From Elusimicrobiota bacterium (lineage in GTDB: Bacteria > Elusimicrobiota > Elusimicrobia > Elusimicrobiales > UBA9959): a DNA stretch of 64,000 nt. Position numbers and translations under genes: made by a program. Where the stretch lies: contig WOVA01000001.1 in NCBI GenBank assembly GCA_009773155.1, positions 40,035 through 104,034 of the forward strand. Direction: 5' to 3'. Shown here in pieces: positions 42,488 to 51,523 of this stretch. Within the stretch, counting starts at the first letter, position 1. Each line of letters starts with the position of its first letter. The notes below the pieces were generated by a model. It had not been told where the DNA came from and searched no databases. It saw nothing but the letters and a program-made list of their open reading frames with translations.

Positions 42488-43750
42488 TCAATTCTCCTTG
42501 CCTATGTCGCGGCGGTACTGCGCGCCGTCGAAAGATATAGCCGCCGCGGCCCGGTACGCGAGGCGCAGCGCCCCGGCCAGGTCCGCGCCGCGGGCGGAGA
42601 CCCCCAGCACGCGGCCGCCGCTGACCTTTAACCTGCCGCCGTCGGCCGCGGTACCGGCGTGGAACACCTCCGCGCCGGCGGGGACCCTGTCCAGTCCGCG
42701 TATCTCCGCGCCGGTCGCCGGGGAATCCGGGTAACCGGCGGCCGCCAGCACCACCGTGGCGCAGGCCCCGGCGTGCAGTTCCGGCCTCTCGCCGGCCAGC
42801 CGCCCCTCGGCGCAGGCCAGCATATGGGCCAGCAGGTCGGACTTGAGCAGCGGCAGCACGGTCTGGGTCTCGGGGTCGCCGAAGCGGACATTGAACTCCA
42901 GCGCCTTCGGCCCGTCCTTGCTAAGCATCAGCCCGGCGAATATCACGCCGCAATAAGGGATCTTCTCTTTTTTGAGGCCCTCGACGAAGCGGCCCAGTAT
43001 GTCCACACGGACTTTTTCCAGCGTCTCCGCGTCCAGGTCCACTGGGGCAACCGCGCCCATGCCGCCGGTATTGGGGCCCTCGTCGCCGTCGCGCAGGCGC
43101 TTGTGGTCGCGCGCGACAGGCAGCATGACGAAGTCCTTGCCGTCGCAGAGCGCCATAACCGAAGCCTCCCGGCCCTCCAGGAATTCCTCCAGCACCACGC
43201 GCGCGCCGGACGAGCCGAAGATGCGCTTCTCCATGAAATCTTCCACGGCGGACAGCGCCGACGCCTCGTCGGGACAGACGCGCACACCCTTGCCGGCGGC
43301 CAGGCCGTCGGCTTTTACGACCAGCGGCCATTTTTTAGTCGCGCGCACGGCCTCTTTGGCCGAAGCCGGATCGTAATGGGACTGGAAACCCGCGGTCGGG
43401 ATATAATTGCGCCGCATGAACTCTTTGGCCAGCTGCTTGGAGGCCTCCAGCATGGCCGCCTGCCGCCGGGGGCCGAACACTTTAACCCCTTTGGCCGCCA
43501 GGTGATCCGCCAGCCCTTTAGCCAGCGGCTCTTCGGGGCCTATGACGCAGAGCCCTATATCGCCGCCGGCGCAGAAGTCGGCTATTTTGTCGAACTCCAG
43601 CGCGCCCATCGGGACGGGCCTGGCGCAGGCCCTCATCCCCTCGGAGCCCGGCGCCGCGTATATCCTGCCGGCCAGCGGACTCCGCTTCAGTTTCCAGGCC
43701 AGCGCGTGCTCGCGCCCGCCGGAACCTATTATAAGTATGTTGACCGCCAC
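42488..43750 (-). CDS. purD: Phosphoribosylamine-glycine ligase
   Basis: 420 residues, ATP-grasp enzyme: 'VNILIIGSGGREHALAWKLK' at the N-terminus, 'PLVVKADGLAAGKGVRVCPD', 'GVIFAGLMLSKDGPKALEFN' and 'VRFGDPETQTVLPLLKSDL'. It makes GAR from phosphoribosylamine, the product of PurF, whose gene is one base upstream. Confidence 0.95.
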   Translation of the reverse strand: MAVNILIIGSGGREHALAWKLKRSPLAGRIYAAPGSEGMRACARPVPMGALEFDKIADFCAGGDIGLCVIGPEEPLAKGLADHLAAKGVKVFGPRRQAAMLEASKQLAKEFMRRNYIPTAGFQSHYDPASAKEAVRATKKWPLVVKADGLAAGKGVRVCPDEASALSAVEDFMEKRIFGSSGARVVLEEFLEGREASVMALCDGKDFVMLPVARDHKRLRDGDEGPNTGGMGAVAPVDLDAETLEKVRVDILGRFVEGLKKEKIPYCGVIFAGLMLSKDGPKALEFNVRFGDPETQTVLPLLKSDLLAHMLACAEGRLAGERPELHAGACATVVLAAAGYPDSPATGAEIRGLDRVPAGAEVFHAGTAADGGRLKVSGGRVLGVSARGADLAGALRLAYRAAAAISFDGAQYRRDIGKEN

Positions 43751-43751
43751 G

Positions 43752-45161
43752 CTATTCCCCTTTCGGTCGCTTCACCGGGTAGCGCCCGCCGAAGCAGGCC
43801 GCGCAGAAATCGTTCTCGAGCCCGTTGAAGCCGGGCCTCATGCCTTCCTGGAGATGCTCGGGGAACTCCTTGCCCGAGCAGGCCAGCATCAGGCCCGGCA
43901 CCGAGAGGTAATGCAGCCCGTCGGCGCCGATATGGCGGCGCAGGGCCTCGCGGCCCATGCGGCGGGCCGCCAGTTCCCGCCTGCTGGCTATGTCTATGCC
44001 GTAATAGCAGGGCGAGAGCACCGGCGGCGAGGCCAGCGCCATTATGACTTTTTTCGCGCCCGCGTCCTTGAGGCTGCGCACTATCTTGCGCGAGGTAGTG
44101 CCGCGCACCAGCGAATCATCGACGATAAGAACGCTCTTCCCGGCTATCACGTCGCGTATGGGAGCGAGCTTGAGCCGCGCGGTGAATTCGCGCAGCTTCT
44201 GGTCGGGCTGTATGAACGAGCGGCCGGTATAATGATTGCGCATGAAGACCGGACGGTACGGCAGCCGCATCCCCTTGGCGCAGCCCAACGCGGCCGAGGT
44301 GCCCGAGTCCGGCACGCCCGAGACCAGGTCGGCCTTCACGCCGGCGGCCTTGAGCTCGGCCGCCAGCAGGCGGCCCATCTCGTAGCGCGCGCCCTGCACG
44401 CTCTTGCCCATGACGAAAGCGTCGGGCCTGGCGAAATAGACCTGCTCGAAGACGCAGCGGGCGGGACGGCGGCGCGGCGCGAAACGGCGCGAGCGCAATT
44501 TCCCCTTCTCCACCCAGGCCAGTTCGCCCGGCTCCGCCTCGCGCACCACGCGGCCGCCGACCACCTCGATGGCGCAGGTCTCGGAGGCGAAAAGCCAGGA
44601 GCGGCCGAGGCGGCCGATCACGAGCGGGCGGATGCCGAGCGGGTCGCGGGCCGCTATCACGCAGCCGGGGGTCATGAAAAGGAAAGCGTAGGCGCCGGCC
44701 AGACGCGGAAGGCTTTTTTCAAGCGCGGCCAGCGGGTCCCGTTTGCCCGAGAAGGCCATAAGGTGTATTATCGTCTCGCTGTCGGAGGTGCTCCGGAAGA
44801 TGGCGCCGCGCGACTGGAGGTTTTTCTTGAGTTCCGCGGTATTGGTCAGGTTGCCGTTATGCGCGACGGCGACGGGACCGAGCGCGGTGTTGAAGCAGAG
44901 CGGCTGGGCGTTGCCGATGGAGGAGCCTCCGGCCGTGGAATAGCGCACGTGTCCGATGGCCGAGCGGCCCGGCAGCTCCTCCAGCGTCCCTCCGGAGAAG
45001 ACATTGTCGACCAGGCCCATGCCGGCGCGGCAGTTCAGCCCGCGCCCGTCGTCCACCGCCAGCCCCGCGCTCTCCTGGCCGCGGTGCTGCAGCGTGAACA
45101 GCCCGATATAGGCCAGCCTCGCCGCTTCCTTATTATCCGTTATCCCGAATATTCCGCACAT
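43752..45161 (-). CDS. purF: Amidophosphoribosyltransferase
   Basis: 469 residues. The chain begins Met-Cys-Gly-Ile-Phe-Gly, so removal of Met exposes the N-terminal Cys nucleophile of the glutaminase domain without a propeptide. 'RGQESAGLAV', 'GHVRYSTAGGSSIGNAQPLC' and the PRPP loop 'SVLIVDDSLVRGTTSRKIV' confirm PurF. GGAGG precedes the ATG. It catalyses the first step of purine synthesis. Upstream, the accessory island begins directly; purQ is expected next in a normal purine operon. Confidence 0.95.
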   Translation of the reverse strand: MCGIFGITDNKEAARLAYIGLFTLQHRGQESAGLAVDDGRGLNCRAGMGLVDNVFSGGTLEELPGRSAIGHVRYSTAGGSSIGNAQPLCFNTALGPVAVAHNGNLTNTAELKKNLQSRGAIFRSTSDSETIIHLMAFSGKRDPLAALEKSLPRLAGAYAFLFMTPGCVIAARDPLGIRPLVIGRLGRSWLFASETCAIEVVGGRVVREAEPGELAWVEKGKLRSRRFAPRRRPARCVFEQVYFARPDAFVMGKSVQGARYEMGRLLAAELKAAGVKADLVSGVPDSGTSAALGCAKGMRLPYRPVFMRNHYTGRSFIQPDQKLREFTARLKLAPIRDVIAGKSVLIVDDSLVRGTTSRKIVRSLKDAGAKKVIMALASPPVLSPCYYGIDIASRRELAARRMGREALRRHIGADGLHYLSVPGLMLACSGKEFPEHLQEGMRPGFNGLENDFCAACFGGRYPVKRPKGE

Positions 45162-45469
45162 ATTCAGCCTCCGACTATTTGCAAAACCCGTTCAGGCATC
45201 AGTAGTTTTATCGCGGTTTCCGACCTGACGGCAGACGGAAAGTTTTTAAGATTAATTAGCCCCAATTCACTAAACAAACCCTTCCTCGACGGGATGCCAC
45301 CCATGTTTATTTAGTTTTTAATTGGTTTTATTTAGTTCCCAATGGCCGGAACGCTTATTCCCTACACGCCGTATCAAATAGCACGTGCGGTCATTCAGCC
45401 GCTATCGTTTTCACCGCTTTACCACACAGCTCCCCTTCCGTAACGATGTTAAAAATCAAGACCTGGCCT
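45162..45469. other. Non-coding gap at the island's left border
   Basis: A 308-base AT-richer stretch with no convincing gene. It holds a short direct repeat of TTTATTTAGTT (about 45308-45336), and at its end TCAAGACCTGGCCTCTA (45456-45472), a near copy of a sequence at 46838. It should contain the purF promoter, but I see no clear one. Confidence 0.6.
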
Positions 45470-45472
45470 CTA
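45456..45472 (+). repeat. 17-base direct repeat, left copy
   Basis: TCAAGACCTGGCCTCTA, overlapping the stop of the COG2865-type gene. Matches the copy at 46838-46854 at 15 of 17 positions. The sequence resembles REP-type repeats of RAYT transposases. Confidence 0.55.
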
Positions 45473-46810
45473 CTCATCACCTTTCAGCACCTCCCAATGG
45501 CCGCTCTTGCGAGAACCAGTCCGTTTCAACTGTCTGGCGATTTGCAGTTTCAGCACGCCGCGTTGTACCGCGCTTTCAGATTTAGATATCTGCAACGCTA
45601 TTTCTGGAACAGTAAGGCTTGGGTTCTTTTGCAGCAGTCCCAGAATGAGATCCGTGGTCTTTCCTGGCGTTTTTCCTAGCGTTTTTCCTAGCGTTTTCAC
45701 CGGCGTTCTCACTTCCTGCAAAGCGAACTCCACCCAAAGCCCGTTGTCCCAGCGGAAGGCGGGCGCAGGGTTTCCCGCAGCGCGGCACGCATTGCGGATA
45801 AGGTCTATGCCACGCCCCCAGGATTCCATAAAGGCGGCCCGGAAAAATGCATTGGCGATGTCTGGATTGTAAGGCGACGAAGCGTGCTTGGCGCTAAGCC
45901 GCTCAATCGTCCAGTCCTGGGGCAGGTGACCGGGATTCCAGATCATAAGCTTGTTGTGGTAAACGCTTATTTGAACAGGTATGCCGGCGGCATAATCTTT
46001 ATGGGCAATGGCATTAATAAGAGCTTCCCGCAACGCGGATTCCGGCACCGGGAAAGTTTCCAGGCGTTGGATGCCTTCATAGGAAATACCGGCGCGCAGA
46101 TATTTGGTGAGCAGCAGATCCAGAGTTTTTTCAACCTGGTTGAACAAATTGCCGTGTATTTCATCTTGATATAACAGGTCGGAGTCGGTGCGAAAATAAC
46201 CGATCTTTATGTAGGCTCCGGTAACTACGCGTTCGGGGTCATCGTGAAACAACATTACAGCCGCCCGCTTTAAATAAGTGTGGTCGAACAGCCTTAATCT
46301 ATCAAGAAGAATAGCGTCAGACTCCGCCAGCAACTCGGCGGAAAGCCGTTCGCTTTTTGCCGCCTTTTTTTTAAAAGCGGCCAGCGCCGGCTGCGACAAA
46401 TCCGCCATGCTAAAATTAGGGATTGGTACGCCGTCCCAATGCCGCCCCTGTTTTTTCAAAAGAAACCGGTCCAGCGCCGCGCCCTTAAGCTCTTGTTTGG
46501 TGCTACCGCTACGGTAATGATATTCACCCCGATAACTGACGGGGTACGGGTAGGGGTCCACTATAATCTCCAGGCATTCTTTCCCGGCTTCTTCGCGCAG
46601 GTTCACCTTCACCATTATGCCAAGGATATCGCGCACTTTGTTGGGGATTTCCTCCAGCAGTTTTTTCGCGCTCGCTAAGCCTATAACCGCCCCTTTGTCG
46701 GTTCGCCCTATATGCAAGACTCCGCCGTCAGCATTCGCGAAGGCGCAAATCCACTTCAAATATTCATCCCGCCAGACTTCCTTATATTCAATATGTTGGT
46801 TTTCTTTCAT
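45470..46810 (-). CDS. COG2865-type AlbA_2/ATPase regulator (RecG-like)
   Basis: 446 residues: an N-terminal AlbA_2 (Schlafen-like) domain ('NQHIEYKEVWRDEYLKWICA', 'FANADGGVLHIGRTDKGAVI'), a middle region, an HATPase_4 domain ('FPVPESALREALINAIAHKD', 'SWGRGIDLIRNACRAAGNPA') and a C-terminal winged helix. The linker has repeated Gly-Lys-Thr-(Leu/Pro) units. These proteins are common in defence and mobile islands, often as regulators or DNA binders. Flanked by 17-base direct repeats. Function inferred from family. Confidence 0.83.
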   Translation of the reverse strand: MKENQHIEYKEVWRDEYLKWICAFANADGGVLHIGRTDKGAVIGLASAKKLLEEIPNKVRDILGIMVKVNLREEAGKECLEIIVDPYPYPVSYRGEYHYRSGSTKQELKGAALDRFLLKKQGRHWDGVPIPNFSMADLSQPALAAFKKKAAKSERLSAELLAESDAILLDRLRLFDHTYLKRAAVMLFHDDPERVVTGAYIKIGYFRTDSDLLYQDEIHGNLFNQVEKTLDLLLTKYLRAGISYEGIQRLETFPVPESALREALINAIAHKDYAAGIPVQISVYHNKLMIWNPGHLPQDWTIERLSAKHASSPYNPDIANAFFRAAFMESWGRGIDLIRNACRAAGNPAPAFRWDNGLWVEFALQEVRTPVKTLGKTLGKTPGKTTDLILGLLQKNPSLTVPEIALQISKSESAVQRGVLKLQIARQLKRTGSRKSGHWEVLKGDE

Positions 46811-46837
46811 CTTGAACTACCTGCTTTTCAATTATAT

Positions 46838-46854
46838 TCAAGACCTGACCCCTA
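46838..46854 (+). repeat. 17-base direct repeat, right copy
   Basis: TCAAGACCTGACCCCTA, between the COG2865-type gene and the dinD remnant, where the dinD frame stops just downstream of it. With the copy at 45456 it brackets the gene. Confidence 0.55.
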
Positions 46855-46860
46855 TTTCCT

Positions 46861-47073
46861 CTATTTGTTGACTTCAACAAAATGATAGGCCAGCAACTGA
46901 TGGGAGTTATAACAGGTCAGTTTTGCTTTCTCAATTACCTGCAGAAAATTGCGCCACTCGGTATAGCCAAGGAGAGTTTGCAGATCTCTTGCCATCCAGT
47001 ATTCGACGCCGTCCTGTGCGTATGTGCAGCGCTGGAATCTGGTGTTTAATTCTGCTATTAGTTGCTTGTCCAT
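46861..47073 (-). pseudogene. dinD: dinD remnant (N-terminal 70 codons)
   Basis: The frame opens with AGGAG-ATG and encodes 'EYWMARDLQTLLGYTEWRNF' and 'VIEKAKLTCYNSHQLLAYHF', the start of DinD/DNA-damage-inducible proteins, which normally continue for about 270 residues. Here it stops at 'FVEVNK', just where the 17-base repeat begins, so the rest was lost. It marks the region as rearranged. Confidence 0.75.
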
Positions 47074-47195
47074 AACTCCTCAGATTATTATTTCGTTGAG
47101 TTCAACAAAATAGCGTTATTTTAATCCAGTGGCGCGGTTTTTGGCCCGCGATTTTGGCTTAGTCTCGTTTTCGCTCCCGGCATCATGTTGCTAAG

Positions 47196-48230
47196 TTATT
47201 GTGCATCCTCTGTTTCCATTGGGATATTAAGGATCAGGTTGGTAAAGTTATCTGCAAAAGTCTTATTATTGGGATTTGCGATTAGTTCGTTGTAGATTTT
47301 AGCGACATTGTCGTGAGAATTTTCAAATTTAAATCTAAAAGGCATGGAATTTGAGCACCCACACATGCCAGCTATTTTAATTGGCTTAGTGAATGGTGGC
47401 TTGAGAATAATGTTCATACAAACAGGCTCCACCTTAGCATCCGGGGCTAACCGTAAGCCCTGTTTACTGATAATATTTAGAACTCTTCCGAAACCAAAAG
47501 AAACTGACCAAACTGTTAAATCGGGTTGAGAAAAAGACAATTCACCACAAGCAGACGAAACCGTTAAATTTAAAAACAGATCTTCAGCAATACCAGGCCC
47601 GCCGTTAGTTATCAGAAAACCTAATTGTATTTTTATCGTTCCATTTGGCAATCTCTCCGGTGGGACTTGTATGTGATACATTATAAACACATTGGGGGCT
47701 GGATGACGTCCGAACATTCCAGCCAAAACTGCATGGGGGACCGGCACAAAATTGGAACCCGCGCGCATATAATACTTAAGCTCACCAACCACTTGATGCG
47801 GTGGCGTGTTGCTTTTAGGAATAAATGTGGCAACAAACCCTGCGCCAGCCTCGGTTTCAATGGGGCAATTTTCAATTCCGCTACATGGTGGTATCGTGCA
47901 TCCAGAAACAGATCCTTCAATAAAACCGACAAATTTTTTCACATCTGCAATTGGAAATTCGGCACATGCAACATCTGCCCCGTCCGAATTGCTTCTGCAG
48001 TCAATTCCCCAAACAATCACACCGCCCTCTGAATTCGAAAACCCGGAAATTGCGCGGGATAGATTATTCCGATCATTATCGTGGAGTTTTTTGCCGGCTC
48101 CGCGGTCCGAAGACCTTTTAAAATCCAAAAACAGGTTTTCAGACTCCCTTGCGTCAACAAATTCTTTCACGGCATTATAGCCGGTTGATTTTATCCTTTC
48201 GTAAATATCTTTTGCACGGCTCATAAGCAT
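47196..48230 (-). CDS. AlbA_2 (Schlafen-type) domain protein
   Basis: 344 residues. N-terminal AlbA_2 domain: 'SENLFLDFKRSSDRGAGKKL', 'FSNSEGGVIVWGIDCRSNSD'. The C-terminal 170 residues form a beta-rich region of unknown type ('QLGFLITNGGPGIAEDLFLN'). Codon use is markedly AT-richer than elsewhere, a sign of recent acquisition. It starts 5 bases after the methylase stop and thus ends the defence operon. AlbA_2 domains bind nucleic acid and may be RNases in Schlafen relatives. Confidence 0.75.
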   Translation of the reverse strand: MLMSRAKDIYERIKSTGYNAVKEFVDARESENLFLDFKRSSDRGAGKKLHDNDRNNLSRAISGFSNSEGGVIVWGIDCRSNSDGADVACAEFPIADVKKFVGFIEGSVSGCTIPPCSGIENCPIETEAGAGFVATFIPKSNTPPHQVVGELKYYMRAGSNFVPVPHAVLAGMFGRHPAPNVFIMYHIQVPPERLPNGTIKIQLGFLITNGGPGIAEDLFLNLTVSSACGELSFSQPDLTVWSVSFGFGRVLNIISKQGLRLAPDAKVEPVCMNIILKPPFTKPIKIAGMCGCSNSMPFRFKFENSHDNVAKIYNELIANPNNKTFADNFTNLILNIPMETEDAQ

Positions 48231-48235
48231 CTTTT

Positions 48236-51200
48236 TTAATCCGTGTTTGTCACGATTTTTATTTCTTCGGGGGTGAGGTTGTAGAGTTTATAGACGTGCT
48301 GGTTTATCTCACCCTCCAGAGCGGAGACGTCGGCGGCGGGGTTGGTGCGCTTGGCGGCCAGGATTTTATCCGCAAGTGTTTCAATGCGTTTAGAGTGCCC
48401 ATCCATCTGTGGAACCGGAATTTGGGAAACATACTGGGCAATGAATCGGACAAATCCGCCACGGATTTGAGTGCTGGTCATTGTGTAAAACCAAAATACC
48501 GGTTTGCTGTTAAGCAGACCTAAAAGCCACTTTTCGGAAGTCGGGAGAAGATAAAGCGTGTTCATAAGGAAGAATTTATCGTCATCATAAGTAAATTCAG
48601 AACCTTGGGCGATATCGGGATATATTATTTTCGGCTTCTCAAATTCCTGCCAGTAGACGCAGGAACGCAGTTCCCAGAAATAGCGGCCCTGGTCGTCGCG
48701 CTTGATTAAGCCGGCTCGGAATTTATGCAGGTGAGCGTGAATGGCCGGATAAGTTTTGGCGAATGCCTTTTCTGCTTCCGCCTCGGGCTTGCCGGACCAG
48801 GGGTGCGGCTTATTTTCCGAGGATTCAAGCTTGATCAGGTATTGTTCGGCGAATTCCGTCTTCCAGCGTTTTACGTCTCGGCCGCGCAGGAAAGGTTTCA
48901 GGACTTCGGCGGATGACTTGTGCATGGTTATCAGCATATCGCGCGTGGCGCGGTCAACCACAAAGGCTTCGTTCAGGCCGGTGAGAATGCCACGATAAAA
49001 CTTGCCGTTCACGTATTCGCCCAGCGGCTTGCCCGCTTTGCGCAGTTTCTCAAGCAGTTTCAGTACCGCCGGGGATTCCAGCCGCCAGCCGTCGGGCCGG
49101 AGGTCTTTTTGCGGCATGTAAAAACTACCGGAATTGAGCCGGGTGCTAAATTCTTCCACCGGCGCCGCCGGGTCCCAGGTAAACACGCGGGTTTTATGGC
49201 CGTCAGGCGGGGCGTCCTTGGACACCAGGATTATGCTGGGGTAGGCGATGGCCGTAAAAACGGGCGCGTCGCCGAAATCAATAAGCGTATGGATGCGGCC
49301 TTTTGCCGCCAGGAAGCCGCGCAGTTTTTCGCCGTAGCCGGAGCGGAAGTATTTATTGGACGAGATGAAAGTGAGAATCCCGCCGGGCCTTAGCAGTTTA
49401 AGGCCCTGCTCATAGAAATAGACGTAGAGATCGGATGCGCCGGTAAAGCACTCATACTGCTCTTTGAAAACCGGCTTGTATTCCTTGATGTCCTCCTGCC
49501 GGACATAAGGCGGGTTGGCAATTACTATGTCAAAGCCGTCTTTAACGCCGAACATCCAGTTGGAATCAAACCATTCCGTTGATTTATTCCTGAACGGATC
49601 CCATTTTGACAACATTTCGGCGCGGGAAGTCCCTTTCGTTGAGGCGAAGTCCGACAGTTTCAACTGAGTTTCCCTGAATTTTTTCTCCCATGCATGTTTC
49701 TTTTTCCCATAGGCCGAAAAATATTCGTCCCTGATTTCAGACAACTTCTGCATAAGTTCAACAGGAGATTCTCTGTGTTCATGGGCATTATAATTAAACA
49801 AATCAATCATATGTTCGGCTATTTCCGGCAGGGCGATAAGGGCGTTCGCGCAGACGAACTTGAATTCCAGGTTGGGGAGCGGCTCTATGGCGCGGTTTTT
49901 CTTTTTGTCGTCCACCTTTTCATCCACTACAAGGGAAAGGAAAAAGCGCAATTTGGAAATTTCAACGGCTATCGGCTGTATATCCACGCCGTAGATGGAC
50001 TTGCGTATTACGCCGAGTTTGCGGGTATAGTTCCACAGGTCGGCTTCTCCCTCCAGCTTTTTGCGGAGCGTCTCCCTGGCGGTGGCATCGGGAACGCTGT
50101 CCAGGAGCTTTGAAAGCCACTTCCGGGAGTCCGGGTCCACCTTCTGGAGAACCAGGACGATCTTCTGCAGCATTCCCATGGGAAAAGCGCCGGAGCCGCA
50201 GGCAGGGTCTATTATCTTAACCTCGTCCAGAGCGGAAATTATTTTTTCTTTTTCAGGCTCGGAAAGGTCGGTATCACTTTCAGAATAAGAAAGCAGGTCT
50301 GCAAGCGTATCTTCGGCAATAGCGGTTCTGGTCTTGAGGTATTCTTTAAGGCTTTCGTCCACCATGTACTCGACTATGGGACGCGGTGTGTAATAGCTGC
50401 CGGTGGCCTTGCGGGCTGTTTCGCCTGTTTCGGGATTTATTTCGGCCAGGAGGTTTTCAAATATGCGGCCGAGCATTTCCGGGTCAACGGCCAGCTCTAC
50501 GTCTACGGAGGTGTTCTCGTCTATGGTGAAGTTATAGGTTTCAAGCGTCTCAAAAAAGCCTTTGAACCATTCATTGGGGATTTTCAGAGTGTTTGAAAGC
50601 CTTGAGCAGCATGTAAGAGCGTCAAAGTCATAAAAGTCGCCGTCGTGCGGCTCAAAGAGTCCGCCGTTAAGGAAGGGGATCTTGTCGTACGGGGTTTTTT
50701 TGAATTCCGTGGCCCGCTCCGCTATTTCGGTGTTGAGCACCTGGAAGAAAAAATTTTCAAGCACGGCATGGTAATAGTTATCCCCGGCTTTATCGCAGGC
50801 GGCCACGGCGACGGAAGAAAGCACCGATTCCGGCAAAAGAGGTTCCCCGCCGGGAGATTTCTTCTTTTTCAGAAACCAGCAGAAGACTATGCGGCCAATT
50901 AGGCGGACGGCGAACTCCTGCGCGGTTATGCGGGAGGCCGGGTTTGACATATCCCGCCCGGGCAGGCGCAGTTTGCCGCCCACAAGCGCGGTAAACTTCG
51001 TGGCGATCTCGTTGTAGAAATCTTTGTTTACTACCTCGATAGAGAACCGCCCGAGCAAGTCTTCAAAATCGGAAACTTTTTTTGAAAGGAACTGCTCCGG
51101 GGTGTGGGTTTTGGCGTCCGGGCCAAGAAAAAAGGAATACCGGCGCGGGTTTGAATACTCCCGTTTTGTTTTTGCGCCCTTGAGAGCAAGCGTTATTGTG

Positions 51201-51523
51201 GCAAGGGAAAGTCTATAATTGGAGGAACTTGCGGAATAGAAAACCACTAAAGCCCGTTGGGCGCCGAGGCTGCTCATTACGCGGAATGTTTCACGCGAAA
51301 GGGTTACGCGCGGATCAGTTTCCGACTCATGCCGAATCATGTAAAGCTTTAAAGCAAGGCTTGAGGACTCGCCGATAAACTCGATTTCTTTTACTCGGTC
51401 CGGGGTAAGGGATAACTGGCTGAATTTTACCGGCTCCCGGCTTTCCGCAAAGTCATCCGGCAGGAACTGGTTCTTGAGAAAGTCCAGCACGGCGGTTTTA
51501 TTAAATGGTTCACTGAAGTTCAT
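48236..51523 (-). CDS. Eco57I-type DNA adenine methylase with target-recognition domain (type IIG-like)
   Basis: 1095 residues. The adenine methylase core has motif I 'IIDPACGSGAFPMGMLQKI' near residue 440 and motif IV 'IVIANPPYVRQEDI' (NPPY) near residue 675, in the gamma order of Eco57I enzymes. The C-terminal third resembles the TaqI-type specificity region. The N-terminal 200 residues could be a nuclease remnant, but I see no clear PD-ExK motif. It should methylate N6-adenine at a specific site and mark self DNA. It overlaps the COG2865 gene by ATGA. Confidence 0.87.
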   Translation of the reverse strand: MNFSEPFNKTAVLDFLKNQFLPDDFAESREPVKFSQLSLTPDRVKEIEFIGESSSLALKLYMIRHESETDPRVTLSRETFRVMSSLGAQRALVVFYSASSSNYRLSLATITLALKGAKTKREYSNPRRYSFFLGPDAKTHTPEQFLSKKVSDFEDLLGRFSIEVVNKDFYNEIATKFTALVGGKLRLPGRDMSNPASRITAQEFAVRLIGRIVFCWFLKKKKSPGGEPLLPESVLSSVAVAACDKAGDNYYHAVLENFFFQVLNTEIAERATEFKKTPYDKIPFLNGGLFEPHDGDFYDFDALTCCSRLSNTLKIPNEWFKGFFETLETYNFTIDENTSVDVELAVDPEMLGRIFENLLAEINPETGETARKATGSYYTPRPIVEYMVDESLKEYLKTRTAIAEDTLADLLSYSESDTDLSEPEKEKIISALDEVKIIDPACGSGAFPMGMLQKIVLVLQKVDPDSRKWLSKLLDSVPDATARETLRKKLEGEADLWNYTRKLGVIRKSIYGVDIQPIAVEISKLRFFLSLVVDEKVDDKKKNRAIEPLPNLEFKFVCANALIALPEIAEHMIDLFNYNAHEHRESPVELMQKLSEIRDEYFSAYGKKKHAWEKKFRETQLKLSDFASTKGTSRAEMLSKWDPFRNKSTEWFDSNWMFGVKDGFDIVIANPPYVRQEDIKEYKPVFKEQYECFTGASDLYVYFYEQGLKLLRPGGILTFISSNKYFRSGYGEKLRGFLAAKGRIHTLIDFGDAPVFTAIAYPSIILVSKDAPPDGHKTRVFTWDPAAPVEEFSTRLNSGSFYMPQKDLRPDGWRLESPAVLKLLEKLRKAGKPLGEYVNGKFYRGILTGLNEAFVVDRATRDMLITMHKSSAEVLKPFLRGRDVKRWKTEFAEQYLIKLESSENKPHPWSGKPEAEAEKAFAKTYPAIHAHLHKFRAGLIKRDDQGRYFWELRSCVYWQEFEKPKIIYPDIAQGSEFTYDDDKFFLMNTLYLLPTSEKWLLGLLNSKPVFWFYTMTSTQIRGGFVRFIAQYVSQIPVPQMDGHSKRIETLADKILAAKRTNPAADVSALEGEINQHVYKLYNLTPEEIKIVTNTD

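Noticed and set aside
45162..45469. tRNA gene or attachment site at the island border
   Set aside because: No cloverleaf or CCA-type end was seen, and no duplicate of the sequence occurs at the other border.
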